Source of the DNA: a bacterium
GTDB lineage: Bacteria > Planctomycetota > J058 > JAJDCP01
Assembly: GCA_030428695.1 (NCBI GenBank)
Contig: JAUIEM010000213.1
Coordinates: 1-16,815 of the forward strand
Length of the DNA stretch: 16,815 nt
Reading direction: 5' to 3'
Shown: in pieces, positions 8,074 through 15,577 of the stretch
Numbering within the stretch: position 1 is the first letter of the stretch
Layout of the letters: the number at the start of each line of letters is the position of its first letter
Program-made: the position numbers and the translations under genes
Notes under the pieces: model-generated
What the model was told of the DNA's origin: nothing
Database searches by the model: none
Seen by the model: the letters and a program-made list of their open reading frames with translations, nothing else

Positions 8074-8123
8074 GTAGGGGAGGGGTTATCCCCTCCCGCG
8101 GGCGGGGATAGACCCGCCCCTAC
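8074..8123. repeat. Tail-to-tail pair of REP-like repeats forming a 50-bp composite palindrome
   Basis: The plus-strand unit GTAGGGGAGGGG ... CCCCTCCCGC (8074-8099) meets a minus-strand unit GTAGGGGCGGG ... CCCCGCCCGC (8098-8123) at a shared GCGGGC centre. Each unit folds on its own, and the pair can also form one long imperfect hairpin. A/T pairs in one unit are replaced by C/G pairs in the other, so the stem is conserved by compensating changes. The right end supplies the TAG of the subtilase-PHP gene. The 225-bp gap 7895-8119 holds only these repeats. Confidence 0.75.
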
Positions 8124-11100
8124 CGAAGAAGCGACATCGCAGACTTCGGACGCAGCTGACTAGAGGCCCAGACCAGCAGGGCGAGCGCGATGAGGGCGAA
8201 CAGCGGCGCGGCGGGCCGCGTCGTGACGGCGCAGCCTCCGCCCCCTCCACCGCTGCCGCCGCTCGAGGCGGTCGGTCCCGGGCCGGTGCTCGGCGAGCCG
8301 GCCGTGCTTCCCCCGACGCCCGTGCCGCCTCCGGTGCCGATGCCCGGCTGCTCAAAGGTGAAGGCGAAGCGGTGCAGGGGGTTGCCGAAGGTGTCATCGG
8401 GGGTGTCGCGGGTGTAGACGACGAAGGTGACCGTCTGCGGGTCGGGCCAGCGGTCGAGGTTGAGGGGCAGCTCCTGGTCGTTGGTCGCGGTGAAGCGGCC
8501 GTGCTCGACGCCGGCTGCGGTCGACCAGCTCCCGCTCAGGGTGCTGAGGGCGGCGCCCGCGGCGTCGGTCGAGACGCCCGCGGTGTCGAGGGCCTTGAGC
8601 TCGAGGGCGAGCGGGGCGCCCATGCTGATCGGGAAGTCGAGCTCGACGGTCAGGCCGCCGGCGGGGATCTTCCCGGACACCGGCGCGACCGCGGTGACCG
8701 TCACCGTCACCGGCGCCGCCCAGACCGGGTTGGTGAAGCAGCGGGTCGCGTCGACCGGCAGGGTGCCGAGGTCGGGGTCGCCCTGGGTGAAGGCGCCGAA
8801 GGAGAAGGCGCAGAGCCCGTCCACCACGCCCTCCTCCACCGGATCGAGGGCCTCCTGCAGCGCGAGCTGCGCGCCGTTCGGCGCCAGCCTGCCGCGCGAT
8901 TGCAGCACCGGTGTGCCGTTGCGGTCCCAGGTCGGGTTCGGGGCGCCCAGGTCATCGCGGTAGATGTGGATGGTCCCGACCGGGCCGCCGAGCTCGTCGC
9001 TCTCGGCGTAGCGGTAGAGGAAGGCGGACCGCGCGCCGGAGGGGACCAGCGCGGTGAAGCCGCCGTCGAAGGTTCCGTCGCCGCCGATGCGCCCGTCCGC
9101 GTCGGCGCCCTGGGTCGCCGTCGCGTCCCACACCAGGCTGGTGCCGTCGAAGCGCACCTCGCTGTCGAGGCGCACGTCGAGCAGCGGCCCGTCGGTGCAG
9201 ATCGCGTTGCCGGAGGCGAGGGCCGCGAGCCGGCGGTCGGCGGCGCTCGCCCCGCTCTTGCCCGCGCCGAGCACGTAGCTGCGCACCTTGCCGAAGGCCG
9301 AGTCGTCGACCGAGAAGGTCGCGGGGATGCCGATCAGGGTCGCGAGCCGGCTGTCCCCGTAGTTGAAGTCGCCGTGGGCGTCGCTGCCGCCGAGGATGAA
9401 GGACTTGCGGATGAAGCGCCGCTCGGGCGCGGCGTCGAAGGAGAACGCGAGCAGCTCGCTGAGGTCGTCGTGGTACTGCGCGAGGCCGCGGTACAGGCTG
9501 CCGTCCCAGGACTCGCTGCCGTCGACGAAGTCGGTGTCGGTCCAGGGGTTCAGATCCTCGAAGTCGATCTTGCTCGTCGCCAGGCTGCGCGGTCCGCGGC
9601 CGTTCCACAGCTGGTGGCCCTTGAACACGAAGCCCGTGCCCTCGACGTGGGCGAACTCGTCGCTCGGCGCCGCGCTGAGGGCGAGGGCCCGGTGGCGCTT
9701 GGTGTCGCCCCAGTCGAAGCTGCCGCCGAAGGCGTGGGCCGAGTAGGCGAAGGCGTGCTGGTGCTCGCTGCGCTCGCGCTGGGCGAGCTCGACCAGCAGG
9801 CTCTCCAGCACCAGCGGGTCGCCAGCGTTGAACTGCTGGGAGAGGCTGCTGCCGCCGTGCCAGGGGCCCTCGATGTGGGAGGCCTGGTAGAGCAGCATGT
9901 GCGCCCCGAGGGGCACCGGCAGGAGGCCGCTGAACAGGTTGCTGTGCGAGACCGCGATCTCCTCGCCCGCCGTCCTTCCGTACTGCTGGCGCGCCTGCTC
10001 GAACTCGCTGCGGCCGCTGCCGTCGGGCGCGATGAAGCCGTAGGGCGGGCGGTAGTCGGGGTCGTCGGGGTTGCCGCCGGCCTCGTTGTAGAAGCAGTTG
10101 TGGTCGGTGGTGCACAGCTTCTCGAAGACATCGCTCGGGTCGTCGATCAGCCCGAGGGCGTAGGCGCTCTCCCGGAACATCAGGTGGGGGCCGCCGTAGG
10201 CCTTGCGCGGCGCGAGGATGTCGAAGGTGTCGCCGAAGTGCCACTCGGACTCGCTGTGGTAGTGGACGTCGTAGTAGTGGCCCTCGCCCGGCAGGCGCGG
10301 CAGATCCTCGTCGGCGAGCGTGACCTTCAGCACCTTGCGATGCTTGCCGGTGCTCTTGTGGCTGAAGCTCCAGATGATCGGGCGCTCGGTCTCCCACTCG
10401 ACCAGGGTGTCGAGGTAGACCGTCGCGGGGCGCGTGGCGGGCAGGGCGGCGACCGGCAGCTTCAGCAGGCGGTAGCGGCCGTTGACGGTCCACTGCGTGC
10501 CCTCGAAGGCGACGTCGCTGCCGGTCGGGATGCCGAGCTCGTCGACGATCTCCAGGCCGGTCGGCGCCACACTCGCGGTGCTGCGGTCGCAGGCGTAGGC
10601 GACGACGCCCGCGGCGCCGCTGCCCGGCTGGTCCTTCACGGTCACCGTCAGCCCGTCGATCGCGAGCCGCAGGCTGCTGTCGGTGCTGCCTCGGCTGGCC
10701 GCGTAGGCGAGCAGCGGGACGTAGGCGACGTTGGGGTTGACCCGCCAGGGCGCGTCGAGGATGAAGTCGACGCCGTTCGACTGTTGGTACTGGCCGCGCA
10801 GCGGCGCGGTCGCACCGGTCAGGAAGAGAGTGCTCTGCCAGGTGTTGTCGAAGCCGTCGAGCTCCCCGGCGGACGGCAGCACGACCTGCGCCGGCAGCTG
10901 GTCGTCGTCCGCCGGACGCGGGAACAGGCAGCTGAGCTCGGTCGCCTCGCCCGGCGCGAGACGCGCGCCGTCGATGGCCCGCGTCGCTCCGGCCAGGCTG
11001 AAGCGCGCGCCGTCCAGCGCGGCGGTGTGCGCGCCGAGGTTCTCGACCGCCGCGACCAGGCGCACGCTGTCGCCCTCGGCCTGCAGGCGCAGGCCGCGCA

Positions 11101-12616
11101 CCGACAGGTCGGGCCGCGGCAGGTCGGCGAAACGCAGCTCCGTGCGGGCCGCCTCGGCCCCGGGCAGGCCATCGATGGCGGCGGAGAGCACGACGCCCTC
11201 GGTCCACGCCAGCGTGCCGGAGGTGACGACCTCGAGGGCCTCGCCGGGGGCCAGGGGAGGCAGCGGCGCGCGGCCGACGATCGCGCTCTCGAGGCGGAAC
11301 ACGACCTCGAGCCCGGTCAGGGGAACGGTCCCGCCGTTGCGGACGCGGGCCCGCAGCTGCGCGGCCGCGCCATCGACGGGGCGGCGGGGGAGGCTGCGGA
11401 CGAGCTCGACGCGCGCCGAGCGCGTCTCCGGCAGCGCGCGATCCCAGGCGCGCTCGGGGGCGCACAGCCCGGCGGGGAGCAGCTCTTCCAGGCCGGCGAG
11501 GTCCGCGACCGGGCCGCTGCTGCCCAGGAGGAGGCCGCGCAGGGCGGCGGGGCTCAGGTCTGCGTTGCGGGCGAGCAGCAGCGCCGCGAGGCCCGCGACC
11601 CGGGCGGCGGCGACGCTGGTTCCGCCGACCCGTCCGCGCAGCCCGCCGGGCAGCGCGACCAGGGCGTCCTCACCCGGCGCGTAGAGGTCGACGCCGGGGC
11701 TGATCACCGTGCGGTTGCTCAGCGCGCCGGCGAGGTCCGCGCTGCCGACCGCGAGCACTCCCGGCAGGGCGGCCGGGAACAGCAGCTGGCCCGGGTTCTC
11801 GTTGCCGCCGGCGGCGACGAGCAGCGCCCCGTTCTGTTCGGCGTAGGCGGCCGCCTCGCGCAGCACCCGGGCGTCGTTGCGGGTGCCCATGGCGAGCAGC
11901 ACGACGCGGGCCCCGGCGTCGACCGCCCGCCGGATGCCGGAGGCGACGTCGGAGGCCCGGGCGCGGCCCGCGCGGTCGGCGACGAGCACCGGCAGCAGGG
12001 TGGCGCGCGGGGCGACCCCGAGCAGCCCGTCGTGGTTGTGGGCGGCGACCAGGGAGGCCATCGCGGTGCCGTGGCCGTTGGCGTCGACGCGCACGCCCTC
12101 GCCGCGGACGTCGATCGGCGTCAGGATGCTCCCGCTGAGGTCCGGATGCTCCCTGTCGAGGCCGGTGTCGAGCACCGCGACGGTCACGCCCTCGCCCCGG
12201 GTCTCGCCGCCCGCGCGCCCCAGCCAGGCGGACAGGTCGACGCGTTCCGCGGCCAGCGCCTCGTCGAGCCCGGCGCGGAAGTTCCCCTCCGCGAAGCCGC
12301 AGCAGCTGCCCGCGACGAAGAGCACCGGATCGGGAGCCCAGTAGCGCACGCCCTCGAGCCCGTCGAGCTGCTCCGCCAGGGCGGAGGGACGGGCGCGCAG
12401 GACGTACAGGCCGAGCGCCTCATCGCGGCACTCGGCGTCGAGCCCCGCGGGCAGGGGTCCGTCCGTCGCGACGACGAAGCGGACAGCGGCTTCCGCCGCG
12501 CCCGTCGTTTCCGCCTCGGAGACCCCACGCACGGGCGTGGGCTCGAGGCCGACCAACGCGACCACGGTCGCGATCATCAGCCCGCACAACAGCAGCCAAC
12601 CACGGATACTACGCAC
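8120..12616 (-). CDS. Large exported protein: S8 subtilase + CARDB-like repeats + PHP-type metallohydrolase + C-terminal Gly/Cys/TM sorting tail
   Basis: This is a 1498-aa protein. Start GTG 12616 has GGGGAGGA about 6 nt upstream. Residues 1-23 form a signal peptide or anchor. The S8 peptidase core carries the full triad: D150 in VAVLDTGLD, H182 in NGHGTAMASL, S334 in GGTSVAAARVAGLAALL, and oxyanion N272 in AAGGNENP. Residues about 402-495 and 502-600 look like CARDB-type beta domains. A PHP-like metal-binding hydrolase follows: YYDVHYHS (H785, H787), TTDHN (836-840), SHSN, GAH (906), SHIEG (914) and GGSDAHGD (1076-1083), similar to CehA/McbA-type PHP proteins. Beta-rich segments follow, then a Gly/Ser linker, GGGGGGC (Cys about 1462), a hydrophobic helix (LFALIALALLVWA) and basic residues, resembling MYXO-CTERM or Synerg-CTERM-type sorting signals. 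A surface-anchored protease/hydrolase is inferred. The substrate is unknown. Confidence 0.88.
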   Translation of the reverse strand: MRSIRGWLLLCGLMIATVVALVGLEPTPVRGVSEAETTGAAEAAVRFVVATDGPLPAGLDAECRDEALGLYVLRARPSALAEQLDGLEGVRYWAPDPVLFVAGSCCGFAEGNFRAGLDEALAAERVDLSAWLGRAGGETRGEGVTVAVLDTGLDREHPDLSGSILTPIDVRGEGVRVDANGHGTAMASLVAAHNHDGLLGVAPRATLLPVLVADRAGRARASDVASGIRRAVDAGARVVLLAMGTRNDARVLREAAAYAEQNGALLVAAGGNENPGQLLFPAALPGVLAVGSADLAGALSNRTVISPGVDLYAPGEDALVALPGGLRGRVGGTSVAAARVAGLAALLLARNADLSPAALRGLLLGSSGPVADLAGLEELLPAGLCAPERAWDRALPETRSARVELVRSLPRRPVDGAAAQLRARVRNGGTVPLTGLEVVFRLESAIVGRAPLPPLAPGEALEVVTSGTLAWTEGVVLSAAIDGLPGAEAARTELRFADLPRPDLSVRGLRLQAEGDSVRLVAAVENLGAHTAALDGARFSLAGATRAIDGARLAPGEATELSCLFPRPADDDQLPAQVVLPSAGELDGFDNTWQSTLFLTGATAPLRGQYQQSNGVDFILDAPWRVNPNVAYVPLLAYAASRGSTDSSLRLAIDGLTVTVKDQPGSGAAGVVAYACDRSTASVAPTGLEIVDELGIPTGSDVAFEGTQWTVNGRYRLLKLPVAALPATRPATVYLDTLVEWETERPIIWSFSHKSTGKHRKVLKVTLADEDLPRLPGEGHYYDVHYHSESEWHFGDTFDILAPRKAYGGPHLMFRESAYALGLIDDPSDVFEKLCTTDHNCFYNEAGGNPDDPDYRPPYGFIAPDGSGRSEFEQARQQYGRTAGEEIAVSHSNLFSGLLPVPLGAHMLLYQASHIEGPWHGGSSLSQQFNAGDPLVLESLLVELAQRERSEHQHAFAYSAHAFGGSFDWGDTKRHRALALSAAPSDEFAHVEGTGFVFKGHQLWNGRGPRSLATSKIDFEDLNPWTDTDFVDGSESWDGSLYRGLAQYHDDLSELLAFSFDAAPERRFIRKSFILGGSDAHGDFNYGDSRLATLIGIPATFSVDDSAFGKVRSYVLGAGKSGASAADRRLAALASGNAICTDGPLLDVRLDSEVRFDGTSLVWDATATQGADADGRIGGDGTFDGGFTALVPSGARSAFLYRYAESDELGGPVGTIHIYRDDLGAPNPTWDRNGTPVLQSRGRLAPNGAQLALQEALDPVEEGVVDGLCAFSFGAFTQGDPDLGTLPVDATRCFTNPVWAAPVTVTVTAVAPVSGKIPAGGLTVELDFPISMGAPLALELKALDTAGVSTDAAGAALSTLSGSWSTAAGVEHGRFTATNDQELPLNLDRWPDPQTVTFVVYTRDTPDDTFGNPLHRFAFTFEQPGIGTGGGTGVGGSTAGSPSTGPGPTASSGGSGGGGGGCAVTTRPAAPLFALIALALLVWASSQLRPKSAMSLLR

Positions 12617-12644
12617 ACTCGATCCTCCCCGCCAGAGCGTCGGC

Positions 12645-12687
12645 AGGGTAGCACATGTGTGAAGGCGCTGTAAAGATGTGTGAAGGC
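12645..12687 (-). promoter_or_regulatory. Candidate promoter with a 12-bp direct repeat upstream of the subtilase-PHP gene
   Basis: In the 86-bp gap before the GTG start the motif ATGTGTGAAGGC occurs twice (12655-12666 and 12676-12687), 21 bp apart, about two helical turns. On the minus strand TTTACA (12669-12674) and TACCCT (12645-12650) are separated by 18 bp and could be -35/-10 boxes, with one repeat inside the spacer and the other overlapping the upstream side. The arrangement would suit a dimeric regulator. Weak evidence. Confidence 0.25.
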
Positions 12688-12702
12688 CCGCGCGCGGGTG
12701 CC

Positions 12703-13878
12703 TCAGCCCCCGCCCGGGACGCTCTCCAGGGCCTCGGGCAGGCTGTCATCGGCGCGCGTGTCGAGATAGCCGTCCGGCAGCACGACGCGCTGCCGCTGGC
12801 CGGATTTGCAGCGCCGCGCGCGGATCGCCTTCGGCGGGAAGGGCTCGCTGCCGTCGAGGCCGGCGAAGATCGCGTCCATCTCCGCGTAGGTGTCGACCTT
12901 CACCAGCCGCCTGCGGAGCGCGGAGCCGCCCCGGAACCCCTTGGTGTACCAGGAGTTGTACTTACGCATCCAGGTCATCGCGAGCTTCTCGGGGACCCAG
13001 TCCATCAGCAGCTGCGCGTGGCGCCGCGCGACGTCGAGAACCTCGCCGAGCCGGGGAGGATTGCGGGGCGTCTTCCCGTCGAACACCGCGGCGAGCTCGC
13101 GGAAGAGCCAGGGCCGGCCGAGACACCCGCGGCCGACGATCACGCCGTCGCAGCCGGTGGTCCGCATCATCCGTAGAGCATCTTCCGCTTCCCATATGTC
13201 GCCATTGCCGAGCACCGGGATCGAGACCGCGGCCTTGAGCTCGCCGATCGCATCCCAGCGCGCGTCGCCTGCGTAGAGCTGCTCGGTGGTGCGGGCGTGC
13301 AGGCCGATGGCGGCGCAGCCCTCCCCCTCGGCGACCCGCCCGGAGTCGAGGAAGGTGTACAGCCCATCCCACAGCCCCATCCGCACCTTGATCGTGACGG
13401 GCACGTCCCCCGCGGCGGCGACGACGGCCGCGACGAGCCTCCGCAGCAGCTTCGGACGGGCCGGGATCGCGCTGCCGCCGCCCTTCGAGGTGACCTTGCG
13501 TACCGGGCAGCCGAAGTTCATGTCGATGTGGTCGACGCGGTCCTCGGCGATCAGGCGGCGGGCGGCCTCGCCGAGGTAGTAGGGGTCGCTGCCGTACAGC
13601 TGCAGCGAGCGCGGCGTCTCGTCGGGTCCGAAGGAGGCGAGCTTGCGCGTCTTCTTGTTGCCGTAGACCAGGGCCCGGGCGGTGATCATCTCGCTGACGT
13701 AGAGGCCCGCCCCGAACTCGCGGCACAGGGCGCGAAAGGGGAAGTTGGTCACCCCCGCCATCGGCGCGAGCACGACCGGCGGCCAGACCTCGAGCGCTCC
13801 GAGGCGCAGCGCCTCGAACTCGCCGCTGCGGGCCGGGGGCACGTCGCGGTTGAGCTCACTGCGGTAGATCGGGTCCAC
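12703..13878 (-). CDS. dus: tRNA-dihydrouridine synthase (DusB/NifR3-like)
   Basis: This is a 391-residue FMN enzyme of the Dus family, which reduces uridine to dihydrouridine in the tRNA D-loop using NADPH. Visible motifs are LAPMAGVTNFPFR (FMN-binding first strand, about 38-50), DHIDMNFGCPVRKVTSKGGG (catalytic Cys in NFGCP), VTIKVRMG, GLHARTTEQLYAGDARW (the HxR-type motif), IPVLGNGDI and CDGVIVGRGCLGRPWLF (phosphate-binding end of the TIM barrel). MNFGCPVRKVT with HARTTEQ... fits the DusB-like branch better than DusA or DusC. Start GTG 13878 has GGGAGGAAG about 4 nt upstream; it overlaps the upstream gene by 23 nt, so the two are probably co-translated. The C-terminal tail after about residue 350 is basic and ends Gly-rich; it may contribute to tRNA binding. 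Family assignment is secure, subgroup less so. Confidence 0.93.
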   Translation of the reverse strand: MDPIYRSELNRDVPPARSGEFEALRLGALEVWPPVVLAPMAGVTNFPFRALCREFGAGLYVSEMITARALVYGNKKTRKLASFGPDETPRSLQLYGSDPYYLGEAARRLIAEDRVDHIDMNFGCPVRKVTSKGGGSAIPARPKLLRRLVAAVVAAAGDVPVTIKVRMGLWDGLYTFLDSGRVAEGEGCAAIGLHARTTEQLYAGDARWDAIGELKAAVSIPVLGNGDIWEAEDALRMMRTTGCDGVIVGRGCLGRPWLFRELAAVFDGKTPRNPPRLGEVLDVARRHAQLLMDWVPEKLAMTWMRKYNSWYTKGFRGGSALRRRLVKVDTYAEMDAIFAGLDGSEPFPPKAIRARRCKSGQRQRVVLPDGYLDTRADDSLPEALESVPGGG

Positions 13879-14482
13879 GCCCTTCCTCCCGGTACTCGCG
13901 GATCACGGTCTCGGCGTCGGCCTCCGGCAGGCTGTCGGGCCGGCGGGGCTGGAAGATCGTGTAGCCGGGCTTGCTGAAGTCGTAGCGCCGCTCGGCCTTG
14001 ACCAGGGAATGCTCGAGCACCCGCTTGGTGATCAGATGGACGAGCTTCGTGTTGAGGAACCAGGTGTCCGGCACGCCCATGAACTCCTCGTAGCGGACGG
14101 CGACGTCGGTCAGCTCGTCGCGCAGCGCCTGGTAGTCCTTCGGGCTGACGAAGAAGATCACCCCCTCGTAGGGGTCGAGCCCGGCCTTCTCGTCGCCGGG
14201 GAAGCGCACGATCTGCTCCTGGCCTGCGCGTTTCGGGTGCGGCATGACGCTGAACTGGGGGCAGCGCTCGGGAGAGGCCATCTCCTCGGTGAGGAAGGGG
14301 ACGAACTCGAGCACGACGTTCTGGTTGATGATCGCTTTGTGCTCGCCGCCCCAGGTCTCGCCGAAGCTCGCGCTCTGGTCGACGACACCGAACAGGAAGC
14401 TGCGCACGTCCAGCTCGAGGTACTCGTACAGCTCACTCGGGTCTTTGCTGCGCAGCTCGCGCAGCTCGGAAAGGGTCAACAT
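13856..14482 (-). CDS. Hypothetical protein, 208 aa, upstream partner of the dus gene
   Basis: The frame is open to 14620, but the upstream part is not protein-like. The ATG at 14482 (MLTLSELRELRSKDPSELYEYL) is preferred, with GAGAG about 7 nt upstream and a promoter-like element about 60 nt upstream; ATG 14497 is a second option. The protein is soluble, acidic at the start and has no signal peptide. It is rich in aromatic residues (FLFGVVDQSASFGETWGGEH, VVLEFVPFLTEEM, YEGVIFFVSPKDY). I cannot assign a family. The 23-nt overlap with the dihydrouridine synthase suggests a common transcript and possibly a functional tie to tRNA or translation, since the translation-factor operon starts on the other side of the same promoter region. 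Confidence 0.75.
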   Translation of the reverse strand: MLTLSELRELRSKDPSELYEYLELDVRSFLFGVVDQSASFGETWGGEHKAIINQNVVLEFVPFLTEEMASPERCPQFSVMPHPKRAGQEQIVRFPGDEKAGLDPYEGVIFFVSPKDYQALRDELTDVAVRYEEFMGVPDTWFLNTKLVHLITKRVLEHSLVKAERRYDFSKPGYTIFQPRRPDSLPEADAETVIREYREEGRGPDLPQ

Positions 14483-14539
14483 CGTAGCTCTCGACATTTT
14501 CTGGTGTTTTGCCCGTGCACAAGACGCGAACGGTGAGCT

Positions 14540-14548
14540 ATCATAGCA
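14540..14548 (-). promoter_or_regulatory. Extended -10 promoter for the hypothetical-dus operon
   Basis: On the minus strand TGCTATGAT is an extended -10 element (TGn plus TATGAT, five of six consensus bases). A start point near 14533 would give a leader of about 50 nt. No good -35 is visible, as is usual with extended -10 promoters. Confidence 0.4.
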
Positions 14549-14674
14549 GGCGGTCTGAGCGGAAAAAGGGGCTGTCCTCCAGGGGTTGGTCCCGATCGTT
14601 GGCAGGGCTTGCCACGACACGGCCGATACGCCTCCGCGCTCGGCGAGATCGCCGGCGCGGGCGCGCGTTTTCCG

Positions 14675-14703
14675 TTGACAGCCCTCGTCCGCTCTGGTAC
14701 ATC
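14675..14703 (+). promoter_or_regulatory. Sigma-70-type promoter of infC-rpmI-rplT
   Basis: There is a perfect -35 TTGACA (14675-14680), a 17-bp spacer, and a -10 TACATC (14698-14703) that keeps the first T, A and the fourth-position A. Transcription would begin near 14710, giving a leader of about 75 nt before infC. The stretch 14549-14674 between the two divergent promoters shows only a TGGCA-N5-TGCCA inverted repeat at 14600-14614. Confidence 0.6.
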
Positions 14704-14725
14704 AGCGCGCTGTCATCGCGCCACC

Positions 14726-14742
14726 GCCCCGCGTTGCGGGGC
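14726..14742 (+). promoter_or_regulatory. Hairpin in the infC leader
   Basis: GCCCCGC and GCGGGGC form a perfect 7-bp stem with a 3-nt loop (GTT) in the predicted infC 5' untranslated region, about 43 nt before the AUU start. No T-tract follows, so it is not a simple terminator. It may be part of the autoregulatory leader of the operon. Confidence 0.4.
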
Positions 14743-14784
14743 TTATGCTGTGAGTGATCTGCGAAGGTGAAGGAGGATTCCTCG

Positions 14785-15279
14785 ATTAGGGTCAATGACA
14801 AGATCCGTGTGCCGTTCGTACGCTTGATCAATGAGAAACAAGAACAGGTCGGCGTCGTCGATACGACGAAGGCCTTGGAAATGGCCAAGACCCTGGGAAT
14901 GGACCTGGTCGAAGTCGCGCCGGACGCGCAGCCTCCGGTGTGCAAGATCATGGACTACGGGCGCTTCCGCTACGAGAAGCAGAAGCGCGAAGCAGAGTCG
15001 AAGAAGAAGCAGCACAAAGTCCAGTGGAAGGAGATCCGCCTGCGGCCGAAGATCGACAAGCACGATCTCGAGACCAAGCTGCGGCGGGCGAAAGGCTTCC
15101 TCGAAAAGGACATGAAGCTGCAGATCGTGATGCTGTTCCGCGGTCGAGAGCTGGCACACAAACCCCTGGCCCGTCAGATCCTTCTGGACTTCGTCGATGA
15201 GCTCGGCACGGTAAAGGTAGAACAACATCCGAAGATGGAGGGGCGACGCATGTCGATGATCGTCTCTCCAGCCAAGTAG
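14785..15279 (+). CDS. infC: Translation initiation factor IF-3, probable AUU start
   Basis: IF-3 binds the 30S subunit, keeps it apart from 50S and checks the initiator tRNA-start codon pairing. The sequence shows the N-domain RVNDKIRVPFVRLINEKQEQVGVV, then ALEMAKTLGMDLVEVAPDAQPPVCKIMDYGRFRYEKQK (linker helix) and the C-domain KEIRLRPKIDKHDLETKLRRAKGFLEKDMKLQIVMLFRGRE. The start is set at ATT 14785: it has AGGAGG (14771-14776) 8 nt upstream and gives the usual N-terminus just before RVND. A GTG at 14767 is in frame but has no good ribosome binding site and would place the Shine-Dalgarno sequence inside the coding region. AUU initiation is known to allow IF-3 to repress its own synthesis. The length of 164 aa is normal. 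First gene of the classical infC-rpmI-rplT operon. Confidence 0.95.
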   Translation: MRVNDKIRVPFVRLINEKQEQVGVVDTTKALEMAKTLGMDLVEVAPDAQPPVCKIMDYGRFRYEKQKREAESKKKQHKVQWKEIRLRPKIDKHDLETKLRRAKGFLEKDMKLQIVMLFRGRELAHKPLARQILLDFVDELGTVKVEQHPKMEGRRMSMIVSPAK

Positions 15280-15306
15280 AGAGAGCGCTGACGTCGGGGA
15301 CGGCTT

Positions 15307-15334
15307 CCTGCCGGAGTACCCTTCCGGAAACAGG
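15307..15334 (+). promoter_or_regulatory. Stem-loop between infC and rpmI, possible L20/L35 translational control site
   Basis: CCTG-CCGGA pairs with TCCGG-(AAA)-CAGG around a 7-nt loop, a 9-bp stem with a 3-nt bulge, 37 nt before the rpmI start. L20 is known in other bacteria to repress this operon by binding such leader structures; assigning that role here is inference. Confidence 0.35.
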
Positions 15335-15370
15335 CAGCGCGTGGAGACATCTCGCACAGGAGAGCTAGGA

Positions 15371-15565
15371 ATGCCCAAGCAGAAGTCGCATCGTGGACTG
15401 CGCAAGCGGGTCAAGGTCACCAAGAACGGAAAGATCAAGCGGCACAGCGGTTTTGCGGGTCACCTGATGTCCAGCAAGTCCCCCGAGCGCCGTCGCCGGC
15501 TGCGTCGGGCCAAGCTCGTCGCCAAGGCGGATGCCAAAGCCATCATCAGCAGACTGAGCGTCTAG
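15371..15565 (+). CDS. rpmI: 50S ribosomal protein L35 (bL35)
   Basis: This is a 64-residue basic protein of the large subunit. Start ATG 15371 is preceded by AGGAG and gives the standard N-terminus MPKQKSHRGLRKRVKVT; an in-frame GTG 30 nt upstream adds a non-conserved extension. Conserved features are KSHRGLRKR, the KNGKIKRHSGFAGHLMSSKSPERRRRLRRA core (H, S and K-rich) and the C-terminal LVAKADAKAI. The typical length is about 65 aa. It is the second gene of the operon, 91 nt after infC with a stem-loop between, and 12 nt before rplT. Confidence 0.96.
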   Translation: MPKQKSHRGLRKRVKVTKNGKIKRHSGFAGHLMSSKSPERRRRLRRAKLVAKADAKAIISRLSV

Positions 15566-15577
15566 GGAGACACTGCC

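Noticed and set aside
7959..8123. CRISPR array
   Set aside because: The repeats are in mixed orientations, differ in spacing and lack regular spacers; they are REP-like palindromes.
7918..8163. An 81-codon open frame over the repeats
   Set aside because: It is made mostly of the palindromic repeats and has no ribosome binding site.
8372..12673. A 1433-codon open frame on the plus strand
   Set aside because: It is the antisense of the subtilase-PHP gene. Its translation is low-complexity (Gly/Ala/Arg/Val) with no domains, a by-product of high GC.
14483..14620. Longer start for the gene before dus
   Set aside because: The region contains promoter elements for both directions and encodes unconvincing residues.
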